Part shown: one piece after another, positions 36,822 to 47,453 of the stretch
How positions within the stretch are numbered: the first letter of the stretch is position 1
Layout of the letters: each line of letters starts with the position of its first letter
NCBI GenBank assembly: GCA_016709725.1
Contig: JADJMG010000006.1
Location: forward strand, 248,001-312,000
DNA: 64,000 bases
Direction: 5' to 3'
Origin: Bacteroidota bacterium
GTDB lineage: Bacteria > Bacteroidota > Bacteroidia > AKYH767-A > OLB10
Translations under genes and position numbers: made by a program
The notes under the pieces: model-generated
What the model saw: the letters and a program-made list of their open reading frames with translations, nothing else
What the model was told of the DNA's origin: nothing
Databases searched by the model: none

Positions 36822-39209
36822 CTAACGAAGAAGGGTCACAGTTCCCATTTTTTCGATGGGATCCCCAGAAGAAAAACCATAGAATTTTATCTTAAAAAGA
36901 TAAACACCTTGTTGACACTCTACACCATTAAATTTTCCATCCCAAGTAGTGTTTAAGCTTGCCGAGGTAAAAACCTTTTGTCCCCATCTGTTGAAAACAG
37001 AAATTTCAAATGATTTAACAAATGAAAAGGCCGGACCCCAAGTATTATTTCCAGCATCATCGTTGGGAGAAAATGCGTTGGGTATATAGAGTAATGGCGG
37101 CTGTACTAATTCTACTTCATTCGAAAAGCTGATGGCATTGTTTCCGCCTTGGCCTTCGGTAGCTTGAATTTTATAATAGTATACTCCTCCTTGCAAGGGA
37201 ATATTTTCATCTTCAAAAACTTGAAAGGTAGCCGGCAATTGAACATAAGGTATAAAAGTGCTTCCTAAATTATTCTCATCTTTTACTCGACCTAAATTAT
37301 AATTCAATACACTTCCTTTCCACTGAATATATTCATTCCATTTTAACCGATTCGAAAATTGTGTGCTTTCACCTTGCAATAGAATAGTACAGGCTTCATT
37401 GCTGTATTCACTTTCGTTTTCACAAAAATTAATATTTTTCATTCGATAGCAATAGGAAAAATTGGAAGTAAATACATCATTATCTTCCCATGCGTAATTC
37501 GAATAGTTGTTGAGTCGAGCTATTTCTTGATAAACCGAATTAGGTTCGTTTATTCTCTTTTCAATGACATACGTGCCATACATTCCGTCAGGAAAATCTT
37601 CCCAATCTAAAGAAACGCGATTCTTAGCAGATACACTTACGCTTTCAATATAGTTTACGGTTTCGTTAACTTGTGTAATACTACAGAGGGTATCCGAATG
37701 AAAACTTTCTACACCACAACTGTTAGTAGCGATGATGTAGTAGCAATAATCGATAAGTAGTGGATTGCTTGCGTTCGAATCAACAAAGGTGAATTGGGAA
37801 GGGTCTTCAGCTGATTGAATAAATTGAAAGCTACTTCCATTCACACTTCGAAATAATTTGTAATTAGAAAAATAACGTGGAATAATTTCAGGTTGTGGAT
37901 TCTTATTGACTTTAATTAATGTGTTTTGCAATTCTAAACAAAGTAGATTTGGTTTGTCAATCACAGGAACAGGCTTAACTAAAATAGTTATTTTTCCCAA
38001 AGAGGTAAGAGGAAGAGGGCATCCATTATCTGTAATTTCATATTGAACTTTGTAAGCAGAATCTCTGGCTTGATTGCATTGTGTGTTCCAACAAAATTGT
38101 ACTCTCACCGAATCAATTCCACTCGTGTCAGAAGTAACTGCATATGGTGGAGGTAAGCCAGCAGCTGGAGAATGACTGAAAAGGTCTCCTTTGTAAATTA
38201 AGTACAATGAATCGCCATCTGGATCACGAGCAGTTACGTCAAAACACAAAGTATCGGTTGCATAAATTTCATAATCTGCATTTTTTACTGAGGCAGATAA
38301 GTTCGGTTGTGTATTTCCTTCACAGAGTAAAACGGTAAATTCAATTTCCCTTCTCACTACTCCAATAAGGACACCATTCCTATATTCATAAATAGTGGCC
38401 GCCATGGCATAAAAGCCTGGAACATCTGGCACCCCTTCCACGATTCCTGTAACTGGATCCATTACCAGTGGAACGGCGCTACCACATACATCAGAAATGC
38501 CATATCCGAAATCCCAGGTGGAATTAGCATAAGGACTAGGTTCGGGTATTAAATTTTGGCCTCCAGGCGAATTAAGGTAACTAAATGGGTTTGGACTCTG
38601 ATTACTTGAATTTCCACCAGCCAAGGGAGTGCTCATTTCATAAACGAGGGAATCACCATCAAGATCGGTGGCATGAAAACTAAAGCGGAATAACTGTCCA
38701 ACACAAGTATAGGGGAGCGGAGGACTATCGATAGTAGGACTTGAGTTTGCTAAAATGGGATCTGCCATTTCATGATAAAACGCCATTCCTGTTTGACTTG
38801 GACTTTGAAGATTAATAACCGCAATATTCCGACAACATCTTTCCCAAACCAAATAATAACCACCCGAACCTGCAGGGAGCTGTATATTTCTGACATAAGT
38901 ACCCGCTTCCATACAAATAGCTGGAGGTTGAACACATCCAATTCCTGAATACTCAAGTGGTACCACACTGGCTAAATCGATATGAAATGAATCTTGCAGC
39001 ACACTGCCATTTAGTGTATAAGCTGCAATAATGATGGTAGGATCAAAATAAGCAGCACTCTGATTCGAGCAATCCCTATAGAGCCTGAGTTTAATTTCAA
39101 AAGTATTTCCAAAAAGCCATTTTGACGTAAGATCTCCCCCTGCAATATGGAAGGCACTCACCCAATTTGCTGAAAAAAGAAAAATAAATACAAGTAGCTT
39201 TCGTTTCAT
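36822..39209 (-). CDS. T9SS type B (gliding motility-associated C-terminal) sorting domain protein
   Basis: 795 residues from the ATG at 39209 (MKRKLLVFIFLFSANWVSA, signal peptide). The body is beta-rich with Cys-containing Ig-like and fibronectin-type units (for example LDWEDFPDGMYGTYVIEKR). The C-terminal about 90 residues are the gliding-motility-associated (CHU_C, type B) sorting domain: LYIPNAFSPNDDAGNNTWGP, FEISVFNRWGQKVF, TTWDGKFNGVECQQGVYLFKIKF. It is therefore a T9SS cargo exported like SprB-type adhesins. Function unknown; an adhesin or filament role is likely. Nothing else of the gliding machinery is in the window. Confidence 0.9.
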   Translation of the reverse strand: MKRKLLVFIFLFSANWVSAFHIAGGDLTSKWLFGNTFEIKLRLYRDCSNQSAAYFDPTIIIAAYTLNGSVLQDSFHIDLASVVPLEYSGIGCVQPPAICMEAGTYVRNIQLPAGSGGYYLVWERCCRNIAVINLQSPSQTGMAFYHEMADPILANSSPTIDSPPLPYTCVGQLFRFSFHATDLDGDSLVYEMSTPLAGGNSSNQSPNPFSYLNSPGGQNLIPEPSPYANSTWDFGYGISDVCGSAVPLVMDPVTGIVEGVPDVPGFYAMAATIYEYRNGVLIGVVRREIEFTVLLCEGNTQPNLSASVKNADYEIYATDTLCFDVTARDPDGDSLYLIYKGDLFSHSPAAGLPPPYAVTSDTSGIDSVRVQFCWNTQCNQARDSAYKVQYEITDNGCPLPLTSLGKITILVKPVPVIDKPNLLCLELQNTLIKVNKNPQPEIIPRYFSNYKLFRSVNGSSFQFIQSAEDPSQFTFVDSNASNPLLIDYCYYIIATNSCGVESFHSDTLCSITQVNETVNYIESVSVSAKNRVSLDWEDFPDGMYGTYVIEKRINEPNSVYQEIARLNNYSNYAWEDNDVFTSNFSYCYRMKNINFCENESEYSNEACTILLQGESTQFSNRLKWNEYIQWKGSVLNYNLGRVKDENNLGSTFIPYVQLPATFQVFEDENIPLQGGVYYYKIQATEGQGGNNAISFSNEVELVQPPLLYIPNAFSPNDDAGNNTWGPAFSFVKSFEISVFNRWGQKVFTSASLNTTWDGKFNGVECQQGVYLFKIKFYGFSSGDPIEKMGTVTLLR

Positions 39210-39224
39210 TGACCTGAGACTCTT

Positions 39225-39232
39225 CAAAGTTA
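39225..39232 (-). promoter_or_regulatory. -7 box for the T9SS type B protein gene
   Basis: Minus-strand TAACTTTG, exact match to TAnnTTTG, ending 15 nt before the ATG at 39209. Confidence 0.55.
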
Positions 39233-39304
39233 TCTAAATTTGCAAACTAATTAGCTAAGAAATTGTATCTGTTTTGTTAAAGGACGGTTTTATAGCGGTA
39301 AACG

Positions 39305-40705
39305 TTGCATATTTTGAAAGGAAAAATTCTTACTGATTTAGAAGTAATTGAGATGGCCGATGAGGGCAAAGCGATTGCTAAGCACGAAGGTATGGTGGTT
39401 TTTATTGATAAAGCCGTACCGGGAGATATCGTTGATGTATACATAAAGAAGAAGAAAAAATCGTATATCGAGGCTGAAGTAACGGTAGTCAAGAAGCCTT
39501 CTTCACTAAGAAGAGAGCCTTTTTGTGAGCATTTTGGAACCTGCGGAGGATGTAAATGGCAGTATTTGGATTATGCGAGCCAGCTCACATTTAAGGAAAA
39601 GCAAGTAAAGGATGCCTTGGAACGAATTGGAAAATTTGAAAATGTAAATCTAATTCCTATTCTGGGTTCATCAATCACAAAGTATTATCGAAATAAATTG
39701 GATTATTCTTTTGCCGACAGAAAATGGCTTTCTTATGATGAGTTTTCTGCAACAAACGAAGTTTCAGGACCGGGCTTAGGATTTCATATCGCTGGTAAAT
39801 TTGATAAAGTATTGGATATTGAAAATTGCTATTTGCAACCTGATCCTTCTAATGCTATTCGATTAGCGGTGCGTGCGTATTGTTTGACAAATGAAATGTC
39901 CTTCATGAATATTCGTCACAAGGAAGGAATGATGCGCGGACTCATCATTCGAAATACCTTGTCTGGCGGCTTGATGGTGATTGTGATGGTCTACCAAAAT
40001 AATCGCGAAAAATTAGAAGGATTATTAAAACATCTCGAACAATCGTTTCCACAAATTACTTCTTTGTTGTATGTCATCAATCCAAAAGGTAACGATACGT
40101 TTCATGATTTGGTAGTGCATACATGGTCAGGATTGCCTTATATCACCGAAGAGATGGAAGGATTGCAATTTCGAATTGGTCCTAAATCATTTTTTCAAAC
40201 GAATCCTACCCAAACATTAGCTTTATATCAATTAGCGCGTGAATTTGCAGCAATAAAAAATACAGATATTGTTTACGATTTGTATACCGGTACCGGAACC
40301 ATCGCTTTATTCGTTGCTTCATTAGCAAAAAAAGTGGTGGGCATCGAATATGTTGAAGAATCCATTGATAATGCAAAGCTGAACGCTGAGTTAAATAACA
40401 TTAAAAATTCCGTGTTTTTTTCGGGTGATATGAAAGATTTATTGAGCGATGAATTGTTTGATCAGGAAGGAAAACCCGATGTCATTATCACCGATCCTCC
40501 TCGTTCAGGAATGCATGAAGATGTGGTGGCGCAATTACTTAAAAGCAATTGTCCTCGTATTGTGTATGTGAGTTGTAATCCAGGAACACAAGCCCGCGAT
40601 TTATTAATGCTCTCCGAAAAGTATAATTTGGTGAAAGTGCAAGCAGTGGATATGTTCCCTCATACTGCCCATGTGGAGAGTGTGGCATTGTTGGAGTTAA
40701 AATAG
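39305..40705 (+). CDS. rlmD: 23S rRNA (uracil-C5)-methyltransferase, RlmD type
   Basis: 466 residues. N-terminal TRAM-type RNA-binding domain (about 1-70). The iron-sulfur cluster ligands are the Cys residues in PFCEHFGTCGGCKWQ (about 77-91), with a fourth Cys at ENCYLQ. SAM-binding motif VYDLYTGTGTIALFVA; catalytic Cys in VYVSCNPGTQARDL; general base Asp/Glu in TDPPRSGMH. This is the RumA/RlmD family that methylates U1939 of 23S rRNA, although the Bacteroidota member could be a TrmA/RlmCD-like enzyme with other uridines. A stop at 39299-39301 forces a TTG start (39305 or 39314), since the next ATG would cut the TRAM domain. Confidence 0.9.
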   Translation: MHILKGKILTDLEVIEMADEGKAIAKHEGMVVFIDKAVPGDIVDVYIKKKKKSYIEAEVTVVKKPSSLRREPFCEHFGTCGGCKWQYLDYASQLTFKEKQVKDALERIGKFENVNLIPILGSSITKYYRNKLDYSFADRKWLSYDEFSATNEVSGPGLGFHIAGKFDKVLDIENCYLQPDPSNAIRLAVRAYCLTNEMSFMNIRHKEGMMRGLIIRNTLSGGLMVIVMVYQNNREKLEGLLKHLEQSFPQITSLLYVINPKGNDTFHDLVVHTWSGLPYITEEMEGLQFRIGPKSFFQTNPTQTLALYQLAREFAAIKNTDIVYDLYTGTGTIALFVASLAKKVVGIEYVEESIDNAKLNAELNNIKNSVFFSGDMKDLLSDELFDQEGKPDVIITDPPRSGMHEDVVAQLLKSNCPRIVYVSCNPGTQARDLLMLSEKYNLVKVQAVDMFPHTAHVESVALLELK

Positions 40706-40891
40706 AGGAAATGCTTTTTTCTTGCTTGCTCTTAAAGAGGTATGCTTTGGTTGGAATTAAGATTTGTTTCGGTTTGTTAATTGTTTATTTAAGATGCTTT
40801 TTTTTACGATTCGGTGCAACATTAATATAGTTTACTGTGAATCGCTTTTCTTTGCATTACTAAAAACGATTTGAATTAAGTATAAGATTAA

Positions 40892-43246
40892 ATGAAAAAA
40901 AGTATTTTGATTTTTTGCGTTCTAACGCATTTTGCATTCCATTCCAGTGCACAAATCCCCACCCAAATTATTCGTGGTGTCGTAGTAGATGAAATCACGC
41001 AAGCCACCTTGCCGGGAGCCACGGTAGTTGTAGCAGATTTGGATCCAGTCATGGGTGTAAACGCTGATATGAATGGAGCTTTTCGTTTGGACAAGGTCCC
41101 CGTTGGATATCATACAATCAAAGTGGTGATGATGGGGTATGAAGATTTAGTTCGGCCGAATGTCCTATTAAACTCTGGAAAGGAGTTGGTCTTAACCTTG
41201 TCTTTACGTGAGAAGTTAGTTCAGACGAAGGAAGTAACCATTACTGCTGAATTGGAAAAGCAAAAGGCCATCAATGAAATGTCCTTGGTGAGTACTCGAA
41301 CCTTTTCAGTAGAAGAAACTCAAAAATTTGCGGCGGCAGTAAATGATCCTGCACGAATGGTGAGCTCCTTTGCTGGTGTGTTAAGCACCGATGATGGTAA
41401 TAATAATGTTTCTATTCGTGGTAACTCTCCTAACGGACTTCAGTGGCGCATGGAAGGAGTGGAAATTCCCAGTCCCAATCATTATGCTTTTCCAGGTACG
41501 GCAGGTGGTGGAATTTCGATATTAAGTTCGCAGTTATTATTTAATTCTGATTTTTTAACAGGTGCCTTTACTGCGGAGTATGGAAATGCACTGAGTGGTG
41601 TATTCGATTTAAAGTTGAGAAAAGGAAATAATGAAAATAGAGAGTTTACTTTTCAATCGAGTTTTTTAGGACTTGATGTAGCCGCTGAGGGACCTTTTAG
41701 TAAAAAATACAATGGCTCGTATTTAATAAATTATCGATACAGTACACTAGCTGCCATTGGGAAGATTATTGATTTAGGAGATGCTGCGACTAACTTTCAA
41801 GATTTGTCCTTTAATATTTACTTACCCACAAATAAGTTCGGTCAATTTACCATTTTTGGATTTGGTGGACTAAGTAGTCAAGATTTTGAAGCGGAAACTG
41901 ATTCATCTAAATGGGAGGAAGATTTTGATCGATACTCAAGTGATTTTATTTCAAATACAGGCGCAGTTGGTGCAACACACAGTATTACGCTCAGTAAAAA
42001 ATTGTTCCTGAGAACGGCATTGGTCAGTTCTAAGTTTGAGAATAAATACCGAGCAAAGAGGTTGAACGATAGTTATGAATTTGAAAGCAGAGAAAACGCA
42101 AGAACAGTGAACGACAGGTACTTGTTTTCTTCTAATTTGAATTTTAAAATCAATGCACGAAATACCCTGAAATCTGGAATTGTTTTATCTAAGCTTAACT
42201 ATTCCATCTTTCAAAATAGTTATAATACGGATGTGGATAGTATGATAAACTATTTGGATATTAAAAATGCTACCCAAACAATTCAATTTTATTCAACATG
42301 GATGAATCGAGTTACGGAAAGATGGACCTTGCAATTTGGAGTACATTACCTCGCACTTGCTTTGAATAATTCTTTTTCTTTTGAGCCTCGGGTTTCCTCT
42401 AGTTTTGCAATATCTGAGGGAAAGACATTGTCAGTAGGTTATGGATTACATAGTCAAATTCAAACACTCGGAGTTTATTTTGCAGAAGCTATCGATAGTT
42501 CAGGAAATATTTATCGTCCTAATGAAGAGTTGGATTTGACTAAATCGCATCATTTTGTTGTGGGGTATGATCACATGTTAAAACCTTGGTTGCATTTTAA
42601 AATTGAAGCTTATTACCAACATTTGTTTGATGTGCCCATCAGCGTCGATACAACGAATACATTTAGCGTCTTGAATTTACGCGATGGATATTATACAGAG
42701 CCACTCACTAATGATGGGCTAGGACGTAATTATGGAGTAGAATTAACGGTGGAACAATTTTTACATCATGATTTGTATTTTCTTTTTTCGTCTTCTATTT
42801 ATGAATCAAAGTATCGTGCGAACGATGGTAAGTGGAGAAATACTTTATACAATGGAAATTATACTTTTACTTTTACAGGAGGTAAAGAAATCACAACGGG
42901 CAGCAAATTTAAAAATAGAATTATTGGACTTAATATTAAACTGATTTATGCTGGCGGATTGCGAACTACACCCATCGATGTAGAAAAATCGATGACTGAG
43001 GAAAGTACTTATTATTTTGAAAAGCATGCTTTCACTGGGCAAAATCCTGCATATTTTAGAACAGATATTCGAATCAGTATGAAACGAAATCGACCAAAGG
43101 CAACTCATATTCTCTCTTTAGACATCCAAAATGTTACGAGCAGAAAAAATGTTTATGGAGATTTTTTTGATGCGAAATCAGGGAAAGTGAAAACGTATTA
43201 TCAAACCCCACTGATTCCTATTCTCGGCTATCGAATTGAGTTTTAG
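40892..43246 (+). CDS. TonB-dependent receptor with carboxypeptidase-regulatory-like domain
   Basis: 784-residue outer-membrane transporter. Signal peptide 1-21 (ending FHSSAQ). A carboxypeptidase-D-like beta sandwich at about 27-110 (IRGVVVDEITQATLPGATVVV, GAFRLDKVPVGYHTIKVVMMGYED). Plug domain about 120-240 (DPARMVSSFAGVLSTDDGNN, VSIRGNSPNGLQWRMEGVEI). The rest is a beta barrel ending in the aromatic LIPILGYRIEF, a typical OMP C-terminus. No SusD-like partner follows, so a polysaccharide-utilisation role is not indicated; ligand unknown (siderophore, vitamin or peptide are options). Confidence 0.92.
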   Translation: MKKSILIFCVLTHFAFHSSAQIPTQIIRGVVVDEITQATLPGATVVVADLDPVMGVNADMNGAFRLDKVPVGYHTIKVVMMGYEDLVRPNVLLNSGKELVLTLSLREKLVQTKEVTITAELEKQKAINEMSLVSTRTFSVEETQKFAAAVNDPARMVSSFAGVLSTDDGNNNVSIRGNSPNGLQWRMEGVEIPSPNHYAFPGTAGGGISILSSQLLFNSDFLTGAFTAEYGNALSGVFDLKLRKGNNENREFTFQSSFLGLDVAAEGPFSKKYNGSYLINYRYSTLAAIGKIIDLGDAATNFQDLSFNIYLPTNKFGQFTIFGFGGLSSQDFEAETDSSKWEEDFDRYSSDFISNTGAVGATHSITLSKKLFLRTALVSSKFENKYRAKRLNDSYEFESRENARTVNDRYLFSSNLNFKINARNTLKSGIVLSKLNYSIFQNSYNTDVDSMINYLDIKNATQTIQFYSTWMNRVTERWTLQFGVHYLALALNNSFSFEPRVSSSFAISEGKTLSVGYGLHSQIQTLGVYFAEAIDSSGNIYRPNEELDLTKSHHFVVGYDHMLKPWLHFKIEAYYQHLFDVPISVDTTNTFSVLNLRDGYYTEPLTNDGLGRNYGVELTVEQFLHHDLYFLFSSSIYESKYRANDGKWRNTLYNGNYTFTFTGGKEITTGSKFKNRIIGLNIKLIYAGGLRTTPIDVEKSMTEESTYYFEKHAFTGQNPAYFRTDIRISMKRNRPKATHILSLDIQNVTSRKNVYGDFFDAKSGKVKTYYQTPLIPILGYRIEF

Positions 43247-43590
43247 AATGAGTATTATTTTTGATATTAACGAATTTTCAAATTGGAAATTTCTCTTTTG
43301 TTTTGAGTTGATTTTTTTACCACAGAGGAGCGGAGGCACTGAGGAGCACTGAGTGTTATTGGTTGAAAAAGAAATTTGAGTTTTAATAATGTATACTTCA
43401 CTATTTATAAGTGAAGGTTGATACTAGCCTTCCTCCGTGCCTCTCAGTGCCTCCGAGACTCTGTGGTTAATTTTGCAACTCTTAATCAAGAGATCATTTT
43501 TATTTGTAATGTTAGCACCTGAATTCGCTACTTATAAACACAAAAAAAGGGAGCGATTAGCTCCCTTCTAATTTTAATTGCAATATTTTT
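43247..43590. repeat. Convergent-gene intergenic region with a large inverted repeat
   Basis: Holds one long imperfect inverted repeat: left arm 43319-43353 (starts ACCACAGAGGAGCGGAGGC), right arm 43432-43467 (ends GAGACTCTGTGGT), with a smaller hairpin CTTCAC...GTGAAG at about 43397-43417 in the loop. The GC-rich arms contrast with the AT-rich surroundings. It resembles a dispersed palindromic intergenic element rather than a gene. The lpd terminator follows at 43547. Confidence 0.75.
43547..43567 (-). terminator. Rho-independent terminator of lpd
   Basis: 8-bp stem AAGGGAGC with a 5-nt loop, followed on the minus strand by T7. It lies 24 nt after the lpd stop. Confidence 0.85.
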
Positions 43591-44978
43591 TTACATGTGA
43601 ATCACTTCGCCATAGGCATCTGCAGCAGCTTCCATAATGGCTTCGCTCATCGTTGGATGAGGGTGAATCGATTTGATGATTTCGTGTCCTGTCGTTTCTA
43701 AATTACGAGCTACCACAACTTCTGCAATCAATTCCGTTACATTCATCCCAATCATGTGTGCACCTAACCACTCACCGTATTTCGCATCAAAAATAACTTT
43801 TACAAATCCATCGCTAGCACCCGCTGCTTTTGCTTTTCCACTAGCAGAGAAGGGGAATTTCCCAACTTTAATTTCAATACCCGCTTCTTTGGCTGCTTTT
43901 TCAGTCATTCCCACTGATGCAATTTCTGGAGAGCAATACGTACATCCTGGAATGTTTCCATAGTTAATTGGATGAACTGCTAGACCCGCAATTTTTTCTA
44001 CACACAAAATTCCTTCTGCAGAAGCAACGTGTGCTAATGCCGGACCTTTACGATATCACCAATGGCATAAACGCCTGGAATGTTCGTTTGATAAAAATCA
44101 TTTACCAAAACTTTGCCTTTGTCTGTGATGACACCTACATCTTCTAATCCAATATTTTCAATATTAGGAGTGATACCTACGGCAGATAAAACAATATCAC
44201 ATTCGATAATTTCTTCTCCCTTTTTAGTTTTTACTTTCACTTTGCATCCGCTACCATTTGTGTCAACACTTTCAACACTGGATTCGGTCATGATGCTTAT
44301 TCCTGATTTCTTAAAAGAGCGCGCTAATTGTTTTGACACATCTTCGTCTTCAATCGGAACAATGTTCGACATAAATTCTACGATGGTCACTTTTGTACCC
44401 AAGCTATTATAGAAATAAGCAAACTCACATCCAATAGCTCCCGATCCAACAATTACCATGGATGTTGGTAGCGTTGGTAGCGTCATCGCTTCACGGTATC
44501 CAATTACTTTTTTACCGTCTTGCTCAAGTCCTGGCAATACTCTGCTTCGAGCACCCGTTGCTAAAATGATGTGCTGAGCTTCGTAAGTGGTGGCAGAACC
44601 ATCAGCAGCGGTTACTTCAACTTTTTTTCCTTGCTTAATTTTTCCGTAGCCGTTGATGACATCAATTTTATTTTTCTTCAATAAAAATTGAATCCCTTTG
44701 CTCATTCCATCAGCAACATCTCTACTTCTCCCAATCACTTTATTAAAATCAGCATTGAATTCATTTACCGTGATACCATAATCGCCAGCATGTTTTAAAT
44801 ATTCAAAAACTTGAGCACTTTTTAACAAGGCTTTCGTTGGAATGCATCCCCAGTTCAGGCAAATGCCTCCTAATGATTCTTTTTCAATAACTGCAGTTTT
44901 TAATCCAAGCTGGCTAGCTCTAATCGCTGCTACATATCCACCAGGACCACTGCCCACTACTATCAAATCGTATTGCAT
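43591..44978 (-). CDS. lpdA: Dihydrolipoyl dehydrogenase (E3), frameshifted
   Basis: About 463 residues, FAD/NAD-dependent E3 of 2-oxo-acid dehydrogenase complexes or the glycine cleavage system. FAD motif LIVVGSGPGGYVAAIRASQ; redox-active disulfide in GGICLNWGCIPTK; NAD site VIVGSGAIGCEFAYF; C-terminal catalytic His-Glu region KSIHPHPTMSEA. The frame breaks at GDIVK: one base missing at the T3 run 44047-44049 gives GPALAHVASAEGILCVEKI and rejoins the halves. No E1/E2 genes are adjacent. It has its own promoter and a clean terminator, so it is probably monocistronic. Confidence 0.95.
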
Positions 44979-45001
44979 ATCAAGATATTCTTTTGAGAGG
45001 G

Positions 45002-45009
45002 CAAAGTTA
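45002..45009 (-). promoter_or_regulatory. -7 box for lpd
   Basis: Minus-strand TAACTTTG, exact TAnnTTTG, ending 23 nt before the ATG at 44978. The same box with the flank GCCC also precedes ychF. Confidence 0.6.
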
Positions 45010-45194
45010 TATTATTTATCATTATTGATGAAAAGTAATTGATTTTCAGGTGTTACAAGCGCAGAATGATGAATTGTGCTGAATTATCGATCTGTTTTGT
45101 TGAAGAACTAGAATTAGATTAGGTTGTGTTATTAGGTTGTTAATAGGATGCTTCTGAAATCAGTTATATTAAATTTTTGGCGACTTAATTGTTT

Positions 45195-45202
45195 TAGATT
45201 TG
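45195..45202 (+). promoter_or_regulatory. -7 box for the M61 peptidase gene
   Basis: TAGATTTG, exact TAnnTTTG, 15 nt before the ATG at 45218. A TTTG lies at 45176-45179, 15 nt upstream of the box (shorter than usual). Confidence 0.55.
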
Positions 45203-45217
45203 TAGTGAAATACAGTT

Positions 45218-46938
45218 ATGAAATACATTGTTAAAACCCCAGTTCCTCAATCTCGATTTGTATTCATTGAAGCACATAAAGAGGTGAAGGAGCATGGACC
45301 CATCGAGTTCCAACTGCCATCATGGCGCCCAGGTAGATATGAATTAGGAAATTTTGCTAAAAATTTAAGAGGACTCATTGCCACAACAGAAAGTGGAACG
45401 GAACTTCCCATTCATAAAATTAATAAGGATCGTTGGCGCATTGATGAAGCACCTGTTGGGAAAATTATTTTGCAGTATGAGTATTATGCAGCACAACCCG
45501 ATGCAGGTGCATGTTGGCTCGATAATGATTTTCTTTATTTGAATCCTGTGCATTGTATTTTGTATGATCCCATCGAAGCGAATGAACCTTATTTTTTGCA
45601 TTTGCAAATTCCTTCGGATTATCAAATCGCTTGTTCATTACCAGAGATTGAAAATAATATTTTACGCGCCGAAAATTTAGATGAATTATTAGATGCGCCC
45701 TTTTTGCTGCTAAATCTTTGCAACATCGCAGTTATTCGGTGAATGATTATCAGTTTCATATTTGGTTGTATGGAGAATGTCAGCCCGACTGGACAAAAAT
45801 CATTTACGATTTCGAAGCATTCACTCGTGTTCAGTTGGATATGATGAAATCATTTCCAGTTGCTGAATACCATTTTTTAGTATTGTTATTGCCATATCGT
45901 TTTTATCACGGTGTGGAGCATAAAGCTAGCACTGTTTTAGCGTTAGGGCCAGGGTATCAATTGATGAATAAGGAGATGTATTCGGATTTGATGGGCGTGG
46001 CTTCCCACGAATTGTTTCATGCATGGAATGTGAAAACATTACGTCCGCACGATTTTGTAAAGTATGATTATACTAAAGAAAACTATAGTCGATTAGGATG
46101 GGTTTACGAAGGATTTACCACTTACTATGGTGATTTATTTTTAGCAAGAAGTAAATTCTTTAATACGCATGAGTTTTTTTCTGAGCTAAATCAGCGTATC
46201 CAAAAGCATAAAGATAATTATGGTCGTTTTCGTAGCTCCGTTGCAGAGAGTAGTTTCGATACCTGGTTGGATGGATATGTTCCCGGTGTTCCCAATCGCA
46301 AAACTTCGATCTATGATGAAGGCTGTATTGTAGCAATGATGTTAGATTTATACATTCGTCGATCGAGCAAAGGAAAAAATTCATTAGATGATTTGTACGT
46401 CCATCTCTTCAATGATTTTTCTACCCATGAAAATGGTTATCGCGAATCCGATATTTTAAGATTGGCAATTTCGCTGAGTGATAAAGGCATCGAAGAAATT
46501 TTTAATCAGGCAATTCATTCGCGAAAATCGTATGAAGAGATGTTGCAAGATTTATTGCCCACTGTTGGTTGTTGGTTATCGACCATCCCATCTAAAAAAA
46601 ATCACGAACAATGGTACGGATTAAGAGTTATAGTGGAAGGTAACATTACGAAAGTGCTTAGTGTACTGCCTGGTTCTCCTGCAGAAATTGCTGGAATTGC
46701 CAAGGATGATGAAATAAGTTCATGCAATGGATGGAAAGTTGAAGGGAATTTGACTGAGCTCTGTGCACTGAAGGATGGTGGTACTAATCTTGCGATTTTC
46801 AGTCAGAAAAAAGAGAAACAAATAACGCTTATGAAATCTTCAACAACATGGTTTAATACCCTACAAATTGTAAAAATTGAAGATGCCGATCCTTTCGCTC
46901 GTGAGTTGTTCACCGCTTGGACGAATTTAGATTGGTAA
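45218..46938 (+). CDS. M61 family metallopeptidase with PDZ domain (frameshifted)
   Basis: About 573 residues. M61 N-terminal domain (MKYIVKTPVPQSRFVFIEAH, LPSWRPGRYELGNFAKNLR). The zinc site is SHELFHAWNVKTLRPHDF (HExxH) with the third ligand Glu in YEGFTTYYGDLF. A PDZ domain lies near the C-terminus (ITKVLSVLPGSPAEIAGIAKDDEI). The family acts as aminopeptidases with preference for N-terminal Gly/Ala. No signal peptide is visible, so it is probably cytoplasmic. The break at the T5 run 45701-45705 needs one extra T, giving DAPF-F-AAKSLQHRSYS. Single-gene unit. Confidence 0.9.
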
Positions 46939-46960
46939 AATCTATTTGCAATGGATAAAA

Positions 46961-47337
46961 TTACACCATGGCAATCACCGTGATCTCTACATTCACAAAT
47001 TTTGGCAACGCACTTACTTGAACGGTTTCACGTGCTGGAAAATCAGAGGTGAAATAGCCGCCATACACGCCGTTCACTTTTGCAAAGTCGTTCATGTCTT
47101 TTAAAAAATACTGGTCTTGATGATTTTGCTGTAATCAGTATTGGCTTCTTTTAAAATGGCGCCAATGTTTTTCATGACTTGATGCGTTTCTTCTTCAATG
47201 GTGTTTAACAAAAGTTCACCCGTAGCAGGTACAATGGCTATTTGTCCAGAAACATATAAAAGGTTGCCAACTTGTACGGCTTGCGAATAAGGTCCAATAG
47301 GTGCTGGAGCTTGCGAAGTTTCAATGATCTTTTTCAT
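46961..47337 (-). CDS. ridA: RidA family enamine/imine deaminase (frameshifted)
   Basis: 126 residues after correction, standard for Rid proteins, which hydrolyse reactive 2-aminoacrylate and related enamines. Seen: TSQAPAPIGPYSQAVQVGNLLYVSGQI at the start (given in part: APIGPYSQAV) and, after the break, the catalytic Arg in FPARETVQVSALPKFVNVE. One base missing in the A6 run at 47103-47108 turns IF-stop into IFLKDMNDFAKVNG. ATG at 47337 chosen because it starts the conserved MKKIIET; the longer frame is unlikely. Convergent with the M61 gene (22 bp apart). A box with one mismatch (CACCTTTG on the minus strand, 47360-47353) is upstream. Confidence 0.9.
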
Positions 47338-47421
47338 GGTGTAATTTGTCGACAAAGGTGATAAATTGATTGGAATATCGAAAGACTTTGCTTTAGATCC
47401 TTTTTAGATTTTATTTTCTGT

Positions 47422-47429
47422 TAATTTTG
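47422..47429 (+). promoter_or_regulatory. -7 box for pabA/trpG
   Basis: TAATTTTG, exact TAnnTTTG, ending 24 nt before the ATG at 47454. Confidence 0.5.
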
Positions 47430-47453
47430 TCGAGGGAATCTGAGTTCCTCTCC

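Noticed and set aside
39305..39352. Downstream ATG as rlmD start
   Set aside because: It would remove the first strands of the TRAM domain; a TTG start keeps the domain complete and an upstream stop rules out anything longer.
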